64,000 nucleotides of DNA, taken from DASSBQ01 sp040981125 (GTDB lineage: Bacteria > Nitrospirota > Nitrospiria > Nitrospirales > Nitrospiraceae). Every line of letters begins with the position of its first letter. Within the stretch, counting starts at the first letter, position 1. Position numbers and translations under genes: made by a program. The notes beneath the pieces were generated by a model. That model searched no databases. It was not told the origin of the DNA and saw only the letters and a list, made by a program, of their open reading frames with translations. Shown here in pieces: positions 25,433-34,094 of this stretch. The stretch lies in contig JANRMQ010000001.1 in assembly GCA_040981125.1 (NCBI GenBank), positions 248,001 to 312,000 of the forward strand, given 5' to 3'.

Positions 25433-26521
25433 TCAGCCGCTCTTCCCGTCCCGAAATACGTCTTCGCGAATCCGGCCCACCAGCCGCTCGAAATCGGACG
25501 CGCGGTGTTCGATCGATTGACTCACTAATTCAATGCGCTCCGCCTCCTGAACACCGAGACCGAGCTCGGCTGCCCGCCTGATCTGCCGCTGCGCTTCGAT
25601 CCGCATCCCCTGCACTTTCGGCCACGCTCCGTATGCCCGTAAGAGCCCCATCGCGATCATATCCAACGCCACCCGATCGCCGCTCAAGAGCAGAAGATCC
25701 GCTATGACCGATGTCCCGCTGGTCGGGCCGCCCGCAATCATGACGGTGGTCCCATCCGCAATCGTCAACTGCGGGTGGACGGCCAAATTCAGTTCGGCAA
25801 TCCGTTCATGCCAGTTGCCCGACAGGAACGTGACGGACGGCCTGTATCGAGGATGGATCACCCCGACAATATTCTTCAGGCTGCACGAATATTCCGCAAA
25901 CCGGTGAGTTTTAATGACCGGCACATTGATGAACAGATCCGCGTCGTAGACCGGCCGTGAGAGAAAATACCGCCGGATGGCTTGAGCTTGCGGCGGTTCG
26001 ACACGAACCCAGGGCTGCTCTTCCAACGCGAGGACCGCCGCGCCGCGGCGCTCGGCGGCCGTCCGGATTCCGGTGGCGATCAAATTATCGGCCGTCGGCA
26101 GCCTGATGATGCCGGACCCGTCTCCCACCGTGACGTGCTTGGCACCGGATTGTTGGAAGACTTCGACGACGCCCTCCACAACGGACGCGCTTGTCGTGGA
26201 GGGCGGAGGCCGGTCGTTCAACACGTTCGGTTTGATGAGGACGCTCCTGCCCTGCGGATTCAGCCGCTCGACCCCTCCCAGGAGACCCAGGCCTGTTTGG
26301 AGCATGGCACGGAGATTCTTTCCATGTACGAGGGCGACGAGTGATTTGCCGTTTCTGGTGAAGACATTAGGAGGGACCGGCTTCACCGGCACGAGAGGCC
26401 CGTCCGGATCAAACAGGAGCTGCCGCCAGAGTGATCGCGGGGCGCTGATGAGCGGTGGGACAAGCGAGAGCCCGCATGCCAGGCGGGCGAAGAATTCGCG
26501 ACGTGAAGAATCCCACTTCAA
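25433..26521 (-). CDS. DUF362 protein with a Tat signal
   Basis: 362 aa. The N-terminal S-R-R-E-F-F is a twin-arginine motif followed by a hydrophobic run, so it is likely exported folded. The body matches the DUF362 family, with D-A-D-L-F-I-N-V-P-V-I-K-T-H and C-S-L-K-N-I-V-G-V. Members are often linked to Fe-S or metal chemistry but have no proven activity. The start is TTG within TTGA, overlapping the rhodanese stop by 4 bases, so the two are coupled. No ferredoxin-type CxxC cluster was seen. Confidence 0.82.
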   Translation of the reverse strand: MKWDSSRREFFARLACGLSLVPPLISAPRSLWRQLLFDPDGPLVPVKPVPPNVFTRNGKSLVALVHGKNLRAMLQTGLGLLGGVERLNPQGRSVLIKPNVLNDRPPPSTTSASVVEGVVEVFQQSGAKHVTVGDGSGIIRLPTADNLIATGIRTAAERRGAAVLALEEQPWVRVEPPQAQAIRRYFLSRPVYDADLFINVPVIKTHRFAEYSCSLKNIVGVIHPRYRPSVTFLSGNWHERIAELNLAVHPQLTIADGTTVMIAGGPTSGTSVIADLLLLSGDRVALDMIAMGLLRAYGAWPKVQGMRIEAQRQIRRAAELGLGVQEAERIELVSQSIEHRASDFERLVGRIREDVFRDGKSG

Positions 26522-26898
26522 CGTTGTGATGTCTTCTCGATGGGATAGCCCGCCTCCCGCCAGGCTTTCATGCCTCCATCCATGGAAATGACGTTACGAT
26601 ATCCCATCTGCCCAAGGCTGTCCGCGGCCAAAGCAGACCGGAATCCTCCCCCGCAGTAGAGAATAATGGGAGCGTCTTTATCCGCGATATGAGTCTCGAT
26701 ATCCCGCTCGATGATGCCTTTTCCCAAATGGATCGCTCCTTTGGCATGATCGACGTGATACTCATGGTCTTCCCGGACATCGAGGAAGTGAAACGGCTCG
26801 CCCCTATCTAATTTTGCCTTCACGTCGGCAACTGAACATTCGCGCACCTTTTGCTTGGCCTGCTGTACGAGTTGTAAGAATCCCTGATTGTGTTTCAC
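26518..26898 (-). CDS. rhodanese-domain sulfurtransferase
   Basis: 126 aa, one rhodanese domain. The catalytic cysteine is C82 in the loop C-G-G-G-F-R, and the fold shows the L-D-V-R-E strand and the M-D-G-G-M-K-A-W end. It would carry a persulfide. A 20-residue helical N-terminus precedes the fold. No signal peptide. The stop overlaps the DUF362 start, so both are made together, hinting at a sulfur-related task for the DUF362 protein (inference). Confidence 0.88.
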   Translation of the reverse strand: MKHNQGFLQLVQQAKQKVRECSVADVKAKLDRGEPFHFLDVREDHEYHVDHAKGAIHLGKGIIERDIETHIADKDAPIILYCGGGFRSALAADSLGQMGYRNVISMDGGMKAWREAGYPIEKTSQR

Positions 26899-26910
26899 GT
26901 CTCCTCTCCT

Positions 26911-27924
26911 TCAAGTGAATAGATTGATCTGTTCGGCGCCGGGACGGCGAAATGTGTTCGGGATCTCCCACTCCTCGTCCGAAAATCCGGCCCGGCGCCG
27001 GCTGAGTTCATATAACTGTTCGATCATCTGCCAGTAGGTCCCGACTCCCTGATGGCGTTGATGAAAGGCGCTTTCCGTCAATTTCCCGCCGCGAACATCT
27101 CGAATGCGATTGATGATCTTATTGATCCGTTCGGGAAAGGCCATTTCCATTCGTTCCAAGAACACGGGCTCCACATTGCCGGACAACCTGAGAGGGATGC
27201 AGGCGGCCGCAGTCGCTCCCGCGGCCTTCGCCCGCGTCAACACTGCCGGGATATCATCCTCGTTCAGGCCGGGAATGACCGGCGCAATCGAAACCCCGGT
27301 GCGGATTCCGGCTTCGGACAGAATTTTCATTGCCTCCAGACGCTTGGAAATCGACGGCGCTTGAGGCTCGACTTTTCGGGCGATCTCATCATCCGCAAAC
27401 GGAATGCTGAAATAGACCTGAATCCAAGCTTCACGCTGCAAGGTGTGGAGTACATCAAGATCGCGGCTGACGAGCGCGCTCTTAGTGATGATGGCGACAG
27501 GATTTCGGTATTCCGCGCAGACCGCGAGGCAAGCGCGGGTAATACCATATTTCGCCTCCAGAGGTTGATAGCAGTCGGTGTTTCCCGAGAACACGACATA
27601 CTCTCCGGTCCAACTCGGCTTGTCGAACGCCCTGCGGAGCAAAAGCGGTGCGTCCGGTTTGACGACGAGTTTGGACTCGAAGTCCGTGCCGGCGCCGAAA
27701 CCCAAATATTCATGGGAAGGCCGAGCATAACAATAGGCGCAGGCATGAAAGCACCCGCGATACGGATTCACGCTCCAACGAAACGGCAGATCAGGACTCT
27801 CGTTACGGCTGAGGATTTCGCGCGTATGGTCGACGAACACCTGCAGTTCAATCCGACCGGATGGCTCGAGACGCTCCCGCGTGAGAGATTCGAATGGGCT
27901 CTGCGGGTTGGAAATGCTTTTCAT
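26911..27924 (-). CDS. radical SAM protein, PA0069/SplB-like
   Basis: About 337 aa. The 4Fe-4S motif is C58-x3-C62-x2-C65 in G-C-F-H-A-C-A-Y-C-Y. The following F-S-G-N-T-D-C-Y-Q-P-L-E segment and Y-F-S-I-P-F match the Rv2578c/PA0069 group, distantly related to spore photoproduct lyase. Substrate unknown. I chose the ATG at 27924, where an AGGGAG lies 14 bases upstream (rather far); a TTG at 27960 is an alternative. The rhodanese gene follows after 12 bases, so rhodanese and DUF362 probably share this transcript. Confidence 0.82.
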   Translation of the reverse strand: MKSISNPQSPFESLTRERLEPSGRIELQVFVDHTREILSRNESPDLPFRWSVNPYRGCFHACAYCYARPSHEYLGFGAGTDFESKLVVKPDAPLLLRRAFDKPSWTGEYVVFSGNTDCYQPLEAKYGITRACLAVCAEYRNPVAIITKSALVSRDLDVLHTLQREAWIQVYFSIPFADDEIARKVEPQAPSISKRLEAMKILSEAGIRTGVSIAPVIPGLNEDDIPAVLTRAKAAGATAAACIPLRLSGNVEPVFLERMEMAFPERINKIINRIRDVRGGKLTESAFHQRHQGVGTYWQMIEQLYELSRRRAGFSDEEWEIPNTFRRPGAEQINLFT

Positions 27925-28008
27925 GGCGATATCGTGGGCTCCCTGTGACGACGTTGTCAACTCTTCTGCGGCAGCCGATCAGTCGTGAATTGAACCCGGC
28001 CTGTTCAT

Positions 28009-28037
28009 TTGACTAAGCCCGGACCGGATGCTAGATT
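28009..28037 (+). promoter_or_regulatory. promoter for serS
   Basis: TTGACT at 28009-28014, a 17-base spacer, and TAGATT at 28032-28037. The expected transcript start near 28044 lies after the ATG at 28028, so translation should begin at the ATG at 28067. Confidence 0.55.
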
Positions 28038-28066
28038 CCGATCCGCTTATTGCACCGATCAGACGC

Positions 28067-29353
28067 ATGTACGATCTCCGCTATCTTCGCGATCATCTTG
28101 ATGTGCTCCGGAACCGGCTTGGAGACCGCGGGGCCGACATGGCCTGGTCCGAGCTGGACAAGATCATTGCAGAACGGCGAACGCTCACCTCCCAGGTGGA
28201 ACAACATCGCCATCAGCTCAAAAAGGGGTCCGACGAGGTGGCGCGCTTGAAGAGAGAGCGACAGCCGGCGGACGAGCCCATGGCAGCCATGAAAGAATTG
28301 GGCGCCCGGATTAAAGTCATGGAAGAGCAGTTGCGGGAAGCCGAAACACGCCTGGCGGATTTGGCATTACGCATCCCTAATGTGCCGCACGAATCGGTTC
28401 CGTCAGGCAAAACGTCCGATGAGAATGTCGAGGTTCGGCGTTGGGGAACACCGCCCCGGCTCACCGGTCCTGCACGGAATCATGTTGAGCTGGGGGAAGC
28501 GCTCGACATTCTGGATTTCAATCGTGCGGCAAAAATCGCCGGTGCCCGGTTCGCTCTCTTGAAAGGGGTCGGAGCCAGGCTGGAACGCGCACTGATCAAC
28601 TTCATGCTCGATCATCACACCGGCCGGCATGGCTATCAGGAAGTGCTCCCGCCATTCCTCGTGAACAGGCAATCGATGACCGGGACGGGACAACTTCCCA
28701 AGTTCGAAGAGGATCTCTTCCGAGTCGAGGCGGGGGAATTGTTTCTGATTCCGACGGCTGAAGTACCGGTGACGAACATCCATCGGGACGAGATTTTGGA
28801 TGAGGAGCGGCTGCCGATCCGCTACACCGCCTACACACCGTGTTTTCGGCGTGAAGCAGGGTCTTATGGGAAAGACACCAAGGGGCTCATCCGCCTACAT
28901 CAATTCAATAAAGTCGAACTCGTCTGCCTGACCAGGCCCGAAGACTCGTATGAAGAGCTGGAGCGGTTGACCGCCAATGCGGAATCTATTTTGCAGCACC
29001 TGGGACTGCATTATCGCGTGATGGCGCTTTGCACGGGAGATATAGGTTTTGCGGCGGCCAAGACCTATGATATTGAAGTATGGGTGCCGTCCCAGAATAC
29101 GTTTCGAGAAATATCCTCGTGCAGCAATTTCGAGGCGTTCCAAGCTCGGCGCGCCGGCATCCGATTTAGACCAGGCCGTGCCACGAAGGAAACCAAACCG
29201 GATTTTGTTCATACGTTGAACGGATCGGGACTGGCCGTCGGTCGAACCATGGTGGCGCTGCTCGAACAGTATCAACAGCCGGATGGATCCGTTCTGGTTC
29301 CCGAAGGGCTGAAACCGTATATGGGAGGAATAGAGCGTCTCACACAATCCTGA
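28067..29353 (+). CDS. serS: seryl-tRNA synthetase
   Basis: 428 aa from the ATG at 28067, which yields the usual M-x-D-L-R-x-L-R opening. An N-terminal coiled-coil arm (about residues 30-100) grips the long arm of tRNA-Ser. Class II motif 2 is F-R-R-E-A-G-S-Y-G, and motif 3 is N-G-S-G-L-A-V-G-R-T. A start at 28028 is unlikely because it precedes the predicted transcription start. There is no ribosome site. A tRNA-Ser(UGA) gene follows 127 bases downstream, so enzyme and substrate tRNA are neighbours. Confidence 0.95.
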   Translation: MYDLRYLRDHLDVLRNRLGDRGADMAWSELDKIIAERRTLTSQVEQHRHQLKKGSDEVARLKRERQPADEPMAAMKELGARIKVMEEQLREAETRLADLALRIPNVPHESVPSGKTSDENVEVRRWGTPPRLTGPARNHVELGEALDILDFNRAAKIAGARFALLKGVGARLERALINFMLDHHTGRHGYQEVLPPFLVNRQSMTGTGQLPKFEEDLFRVEAGELFLIPTAEVPVTNIHRDEILDEERLPIRYTAYTPCFRREAGSYGKDTKGLIRLHQFNKVELVCLTRPEDSYEELERLTANAESILQHLGLHYRVMALCTGDIGFAAAKTYDIEVWVPSQNTFREISSCSNFEAFQARRAGIRFRPGRATKETKPDFVHTLNGSGLAVGRTMVALLEQYQQPDGSVLVPEGLKPYMGGIERLTQS

Positions 29354-29480
29354 TATGCACACAATGTTGCTTCGTCGTTACATGAACGAATCGGACGCGT
29401 AAGATCCGATAACGCTTGAAATCAGCCAGTCGTTCCGGAAGAAGCCGCGGCAAAAATTACATTCGTCGCAATCTTGGTGT

Positions 29481-29570
29481 GGAGGGGTGACGGAGCGGCC
29501 GAACGTGCCGGTCTTGAAAACCGGAGTCCGGGTAACTGGACCGCGAGTTCAAATCTCGCCCCCTCCGCCA
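29481..29570 (+). tRNA. tRNA-Ser (anticodon UGA)
   Basis: A 90-nt tRNA. The acceptor arms GGAGGGG and CCCCTCC pair, with discriminator G and an encoded CCA. The anticodon stem CCGGT/ACCGG holds the loop CTTGAAA, giving anticodon TGA. A long variable arm, as expected for a type II tRNA, and the T-loop GTTCAAATC are present. It lies just after serS. Confidence 0.95.
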
Positions 29571-30014
29571 TATTGAGTTGACTCGACGAGCACATCCCGT
29601 TCTTCATTCCTCTATTATCGGCTCTCGCGTTCTTCTCCTCCGCCTAGGTCTATTACTGACTTGTCACTAGCCGGATTTCGTGTTTCATTAAACACAGGTG
29701 AAGGTGTCTGCTTTGGCCGTGCCCACCCCAGGGCAGCAAGAGATCTCGGCATCCTCCTGGTGAGATCTGCCTTCACCCATAAACCTCATGTTTTTGTTTG
29801 TCTCCTTGCATCACCAGAAAATACTAGAGCTGTACTTTATGTGTAGAGTTTAGGATATTGTTTTTAAATGTAATGCATATTTGAATAAACCTTCAATGTA
29901 TCACCGTCCCTTCTTTTGATTGGGTGATGCCCCATCCTCCACGGTATATCGACCATCGAGCCCGAACAGTATCTTCCCAACGGTCTAAACTTCTCTTCTA
30001 GACGGGAGGATACG
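29571..30014. other. 444-bp AT-rich stretch after tRNA-Ser
   Basis: The part around 29800-29900 is clearly AT-richer than its surroundings. A short plus-strand frame (61 aa, 29661-29846) exists but shows no ribosome site or family likeness. It could be an old insertion scar beside a tRNA gene; no integrase or repeated tRNA end was found. Confidence 0.35.
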
Positions 30015-30215
30015 ATGCATCGACAATTTGGAAAGATCGGCTCGATCCGTAGAGAGTTGAAAGGAAAGGCTTGCCCGTTCTGCGGTGGTTATAAGTATCA
30101 ACTTATCCTTCGTGCGACCTCGGCTTCTGATGACAATCGGATTTTTGCCCGCTGCACTCAATGCCAACGTCCGAAAGAATTAGATGACGATCTGGGACGA
30201 ATCCTCTGGATGTAG
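30015..30215 (+). CDS. small zinc-ribbon protein, 66 aa
   Basis: Two ligand pairs, C-P-F-C at residues 20-23 and C-T-Q-C at about 47-50, with glycines after the first, indicate a zinc ribbon. GGGAGG stands 5-6 bases before the ATG, a strong ribosome site. The N-terminus is basic (R-R-E-L-K-G-K). It lies between two tRNA-Ser genes. It resembles the other small zinc-ribbon proteins in layout but not closely in sequence. Confidence 0.6.
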   Translation: MHRQFGKIGSIRRELKGKACPFCGGYKYQLILRATSASDDNRIFARCTQCQRPKELDDDLGRILWM

Positions 30216-30400
30216 AACAAATCGCAGTCAGCCGTCTTTTTGTGCGATAACAGGTGATTCCTTCCGACGACAGCGCATCAAATGTCCTGCTCGAAGAACG
30301 ACCAAATCACTTGAGCGGCTTCCGGTAAGTGAGGTATTATCCCTCCTACTGAAAATTAGCACGCCATCTCGTATCCTCGAGCGGCGATGTGCTGTCCTGT

Positions 30401-30493
30401 GGAGAGGTGGCCGAGCGGCCGAAGGCAACGGTTTGCTAAACCGTCACAGGGCCAAAAGCTCTGTCGCGGGTTCAAATCCCGCCCTCTCCGCCA
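30401..30493 (+). tRNA. tRNA-Ser (anticodon GCU)
   Basis: A 93-nt type II tRNA. The acceptor GGAGAGG pairs with CCTCTCC, followed by G and an encoded CCA. The anticodon stem ACGGT/ACCGT holds the loop TTGCTAA, anticodon GCT. A long variable arm is present. It shares its last bases with the first tRNA-Ser, as is normal for isoacceptors. Confidence 0.95.
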
Positions 30494-30650
30494 TACACCT
30501 CGCATTCACGCGCTGTCACATAATCATCCTGAAGAAATCGTCAGACCCAAATCCGTCGCAGAAGTTCGGTGTCATCCCACCCGCTGATCCCCTTGATTTT
30601 GGTGGCCGTTCCTGTTAGATGAATCGGCTCTGCCTTCCTCACCTTTGCGT

Positions 30651-30726
30651 GCCGAGGTAGCTCAGTTGGCAGAGCACAGCCCTGAAAAGGCTGGTGTCGA
30701 CAGTTCGATTCTGTCCCTCGGCACCA
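30651..30726 (+). tRNA. tRNA-Phe (anticodon GAA)
   Basis: A 76-nt tRNA. The acceptor GCCGAGG pairs with CCTCGGC, then A and an encoded CCA. The anticodon stem CAGCC/GGCTG holds the loop CTGAAAA, anticodon GAA. The D-loop (AGTTGGC) and T-loop (GTTCGATTC) are standard. Confidence 0.96.
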
Positions 30727-30997
30727 CACTACACCCGCTTACAGTTTAAATAGCAACGTGAGTCGCAGCGCGTGCGCCATCTATACTTAGAGAATTCAAC
30801 TGGTATTTTTCAGGATGGAAGCGATGAATCGCGACACAGAGAGACTACGACGATCTTCTTCAGAATAGGGCGGCAATTCGCTAAGATCCGAAAATCCTAA
30901 CCCATCCCGGCGCATATCGATGGGTAACGACCTCGCCTCACTTCGAGTCCCCGCTCGATATCCGGTTCGCAATGCGGCTGAAGCGCGGAGCGACGGA

Positions 30998-32545
30998 TTA
31001 GACCTTCCAAGGGACGGGGTTCAGCTCGTATGAGGCCTTTACCCTGTGCACGGCCCACGGAAACACATATCGTCGAAGGAAAAGCGGATTGTCCGGCATA
31101 GAGGCAAGCTTTCCTAACGACATAAGGCGCTCGATTCTCCAACCGCCACGCACGCCGCTGACAGTATTCAGAAGACCGGCGCATGCAGATTCAAAACGAT
31201 AGAGCCCGCCGCAGAGCATGGCGTCAAGAAAAACGCCCACGGCTGGAGGACATTTGGCCAAGAAGGGCACATCATCGCCCTGCCTCCGAAGCCAGGCAAC
31301 ATAATTCTTCATGGAATCCCATGTCATAAAGCTGTCATTTTTCCAAAGAAGGACCGACGCAGCGCGATTGCGGAGCCCGAATAGGTCGCGAGGAATGCCT
31401 GCTTCTTCCAATACCCTGCGACAAAACGGTTTTGAATAGGTCGGAGGAAAATCCCAAGGATCCATTTCCGGTAGATTACTCATGTGGTTGACCTCCCGCA
31501 CTTGGCGAATCCCCCAGAAAGGAAGCGCGCAGTGAATAAACCCGGCGTGCAGACGATACTCGGTGAGGGATAACCCTGATTGATCCTCCCGGATGATGTT
31601 CTCGCTGAGATCGACCGGCCGCTTCTTCCACATCTTCCCGCCGGCAAATCCCGTGAAAAGAACGGTCCCTGTGAGGTAAGGCTCCGTGCTCTTGAAGTAG
31701 ACATCCTCGCCCTTACTGTCTGAGCTGAGAAACACTGCTTCTGGAAACACACTCTTAGTCCAAGCATCACGGCATAATATGAGCGGTCTCATGCCCAATG
31801 CTTGAACCACGGCGGCTCCGCTGTCCGGATCCCCACCCCTGGCCCGGTCAAAGCAAATGACCTCCTGACATCCATATTGTTTCACCAGTGCGGTTACAGT
31901 AGTGGAATCATACCCAGATGACGCCGTGCTGCGAATATCCAATGCATGCCTGCGACCGGGACTCAGGCGGTTTATAGTGGCTTGCGCCAATGACGATTCA
32001 AGAAAAGTTCGGTATTCCGCAAATACAGAGAGATTGCGAGGCAAAACAGGTTTAGCTTCAATCCTCAGCGATTGCCGGTCCCAGACTACATTGTCAAAAT
32101 AGGTCAACGTCATCCGACCTGCCGATGTGTCGAACCACCGCCGATAGGCGGCGAGGCCACGAATAATCGACTCAAAGTCCCGGAAGTATCCTTCGTAGTT
32201 TGGGGGTAATGAACCATCGACTGCTGTAAGCAGACAGGTGAAGGAATTGGAGACCCAAGCGGCCTCATGAGTCTCGATGGAATGCAGGCGGTCTACGGTT
32301 GAGCCTGATGAGACGAAGACAATGCCGGAACCCCGGCATCTCCCGCCGCTACCGGCTACGATGTCGGTCTGATCGAATCCTCCTTCTTCATAGTTCCCCG
32401 CCCATACCGATTCCGCAAAAAACTCCTCGGTGACCTCGACTCGGGAACCGTGATACACATCAATAAATGATTCTCCTCTGAGGCATCTAGCCAACCAGGC
32501 GAGAGATGGCCATGTAGGGAGCGAGGTGTACCGCAATCTGATCAT
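30998..32545 (-). CDS. asparagine-synthase-like ATPase without glutaminase domain
   Basis: 515 aa. The PP-loop reads S-S-G-Y-D-S-T-T (about residue 220), a variant of the S-G-G-x-D-S loop that binds ATP in asparagine synthases and other N-type pyrophosphatases. The first 180 residues do not show the N-terminal Cys2 or fold of the glutamine amidotransferase half, so any amide donor would be different. The start is the ATG at 32545, with GGGGAGG about 10 bases upstream. No sugar or capsule gene lies nearby; the neighbours are tRNA genes and an rRNA methyltransferase. Substrate unknown. Confidence 0.65.
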   Translation of the reverse strand: MIRLRYTSLPTWPSLAWLARCLRGESFIDVYHGSRVEVTEEFFAESVWAGNYEEGGFDQTDIVAGSGGRCRGSGIVFVSSGSTVDRLHSIETHEAAWVSNSFTCLLTAVDGSLPPNYEGYFRDFESIIRGLAAYRRWFDTSAGRMTLTYFDNVVWDRQSLRIEAKPVLPRNLSVFAEYRTFLESSLAQATINRLSPGRRHALDIRSTASSGYDSTTVTALVKQYGCQEVICFDRARGGDPDSGAAVVQALGMRPLILCRDAWTKSVFPEAVFLSSDSKGEDVYFKSTEPYLTGTVLFTGFAGGKMWKKRPVDLSENIIREDQSGLSLTEYRLHAGFIHCALPFWGIRQVREVNHMSNLPEMDPWDFPPTYSKPFCRRVLEEAGIPRDLFGLRNRAASVLLWKNDSFMTWDSMKNYVAWLRRQGDDVPFLAKCPPAVGVFLDAMLCGGLYRFESACAGLLNTVSGVRGGWRIERLMSLGKLASMPDNPLFLRRYVFPWAVHRVKASYELNPVPWKV

Positions 32546-32703
32546 CAGTCCTGATCCTCCCCGTCGGACAACACGCACTCCCAAGACTCGTCGAACCCTT
32601 TAGTAACTATCCAAGCATAACAGCATCTCTGTTCCAAATAAATCGAAGCATGTGCACCCGATATACATTCTCTGTCCGTCGAACCATCCATTGGATATGC
32701 GGC

Positions 32704-33510
32704 TCACGGTTCGCGAGGTAGTCCGCTCAAGTGAAACAAGATAATAGCTGCCGCCACGGCAACATTGAGTGAATCCACATTTCCTTGCAGCGGGATATGA
32801 ACGCGCAGGGCCGCACTGTCGAGCGTGCGCTTTGCCAAACCTCGGCTTTCATTGCCTACCGCCACGATGGTACGGGCAGGGATGCTATGAATTTCGCGTA
32901 TTGGCATCGATTCGGAGGATGGAGACTCCGAAGCCAAGACAGCACATTGATGTTGGTCGAAATGCTCCGAGTCAGAGCAATGAAAGATCGGCAAGCTCAG
33001 CACGGCACCTGCCGTGGCGCGAACGACTTTTGGATTGAAAACATCGGCCGAGTCCCTGGTCAGCCAAAGTCCGCTGATGCCTAACGCCACAGCAAGTCGA
33101 ATCAGCGTTCCGACATTGCCTGGATCTTGAATATGCTCGCCGAATAATCCGAAGATCTGCGGCTGGTGGAAAACGGCTCGCTCGCTCCAGACAGGTTTTT
33201 TCACGATCGCCAGGATGCCCTGGGCTGACTCAACATCGGAGAGGCGGTCAAAAGAGGCGTCGTTCACTTCGTACACCGGAGCATGGGAACGAAGGAGCAC
33301 CCTCACAACATCGGCGGGTTGCTTGCGAAGGAAGTCACAAGACGTGGCGATCAGGGAAACTGCTGGAGATTGTTTGCGGAGGAGTTCAACAACAGGATGA
33401 ACCCCTTCAACGACGAAGGCTTGCTCATGATCTCGCGTGCGCTTTCGCTCGCATAGATCGCGTATGAGCCCGGCCTTCGCTCGTGGAAGATGGGGAAAGT
33501 GGTCCGCCAA
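32704..33510 (-). CDS. SpoU/TrmH-family RNA 2'-O-methyltransferase
   Basis: 268 aa with an N-terminal substrate-binding domain and a C-terminal SPOUT fold. Motif 1 is E-H-I-Q-D-P-G-N-V-G-T-L-I-R, motif 2 is V-G-N-E-S-R-G-L, and motif 3 is P-L-Q-G-N-V-D-S-L-N-V-A-V-A. These bind SAM in a trefoil knot. Its RNA target (23S rRNA or tRNA) cannot be told. The start is TTG with no clear ribosome site, so the exact N-terminus is uncertain. It lies downstream of the coiled-coil protein gene. Confidence 0.88.
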   Translation of the reverse strand: MADHFPHLPRAKAGLIRDLCERKRTRDHEQAFVVEGVHPVVELLRKQSPAVSLIATSCDFLRKQPADVVRVLLRSHAPVYEVNDASFDRLSDVESAQGILAIVKKPVWSERAVFHQPQIFGLFGEHIQDPGNVGTLIRLAVALGISGLWLTRDSADVFNPKVVRATAGAVLSLPIFHCSDSEHFDQHQCAVLASESPSSESMPIREIHSIPARTIVAVGNESRGLAKRTLDSAALRVHIPLQGNVDSLNVAVAAAIILFHLSGLPREP

Positions 33511-33573
33511 TGGTAGAATGGATACCGGCTATACCGCGCATGCAGCGGAAGGCTGGAATAACTGCCGCAGCGG

Positions 33574-33915
33574 TCACTTCCGCTTTCTACCCGACGCAGC
33601 TTCCGCCGCACGAATCCGTTGAGCCCGTGCCTTCGCCCGTTTTAATGCGCTCAGCTTGCCTCTGGTCCGGTCTCGTTCAACCCGAAGTTGTTCGATTTGA
33701 GCACGCAGATGCACACGTTCTTCCTTATAAATATCGGCGCACTCGGCGCGAGAGAGATTGATCCAGTCGCCGCTGCTCCTTGCCCGTCTAATCCTTTGTT
33801 CCAGCGATTCGCGGAGCAGCCTCGCCCGCATGGACATCAATGAACGCAATGCCTCCTGTCGGCGTTGCACTTCTTCTTCTTCGGCCATGATCCCACGAAT
33901 ATCTGTTCCCAGCAT
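33574..33915 (-). CDS. small coiled-coil protein, 113 aa
   Basis: A highly charged, mostly helical protein (E-E-E-E-V-Q-R-R-Q-E, R-I-R-R-A-R) with a basic C-terminus rich in Arg, Lys and Ala. A coiled-coil dimer that binds nucleic acid is possible. AGGAGG stands 8 bases before the ATG, a strong sign that it is real. No family was recognised. It precedes the RNA methyltransferase on the same strand with a gap of about 60 bases. Confidence 0.55.
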   Translation of the reverse strand: MLGTDIRGIMAEEEEVQRRQEALRSLMSMRARLLRESLEQRIRRARSSGDWINLSRAECADIYKEERVHLRAQIEQLRVERDRTRGKLSALKRAKARAQRIRAAEAASGRKRK

Positions 33916-34045
33916 AATAACTTCCTCCTCGCCACGGCTGATTGCTCATTTTACCTGAATCGGCTGAATTGTTCTAGATAGGTGGACAGCGTCCTAAGCC
34001 TATAATTTGGCTGGTAAATCATGATCATTAAACAATTCCATGGCG

Positions 34046-34094
34046 TTGCGGTCATTGACCGTTTTCGCTATGATCCCCTCCATGCCCGGAGGGG
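34046..34094 (+). promoter_or_regulatory. promoter and stem-loop around the XRE start
   Basis: TTGCGG (34046-34051) and TATGAT (34069-34074) with a 17-base spacer would start RNA near 34081, at the ATG at 34082. CCCCTCC (34075-34081) pairs with GGAGGGG (34088-34094), leaving ATGCCC in the loop. Confidence 0.4.

Noticed and set aside
28028..28066. An earlier ATG start for seryl-tRNA synthetase
   Set aside because: It lies upstream of the predicted transcription start, and the later ATG gives the family's normal N-terminus.
29545..30493. Repeated tRNA-Ser 3' ends as possible integration sites
   Set aside because: The two tRNA genes share these bases as isoacceptors; no integrase or third copy was found.
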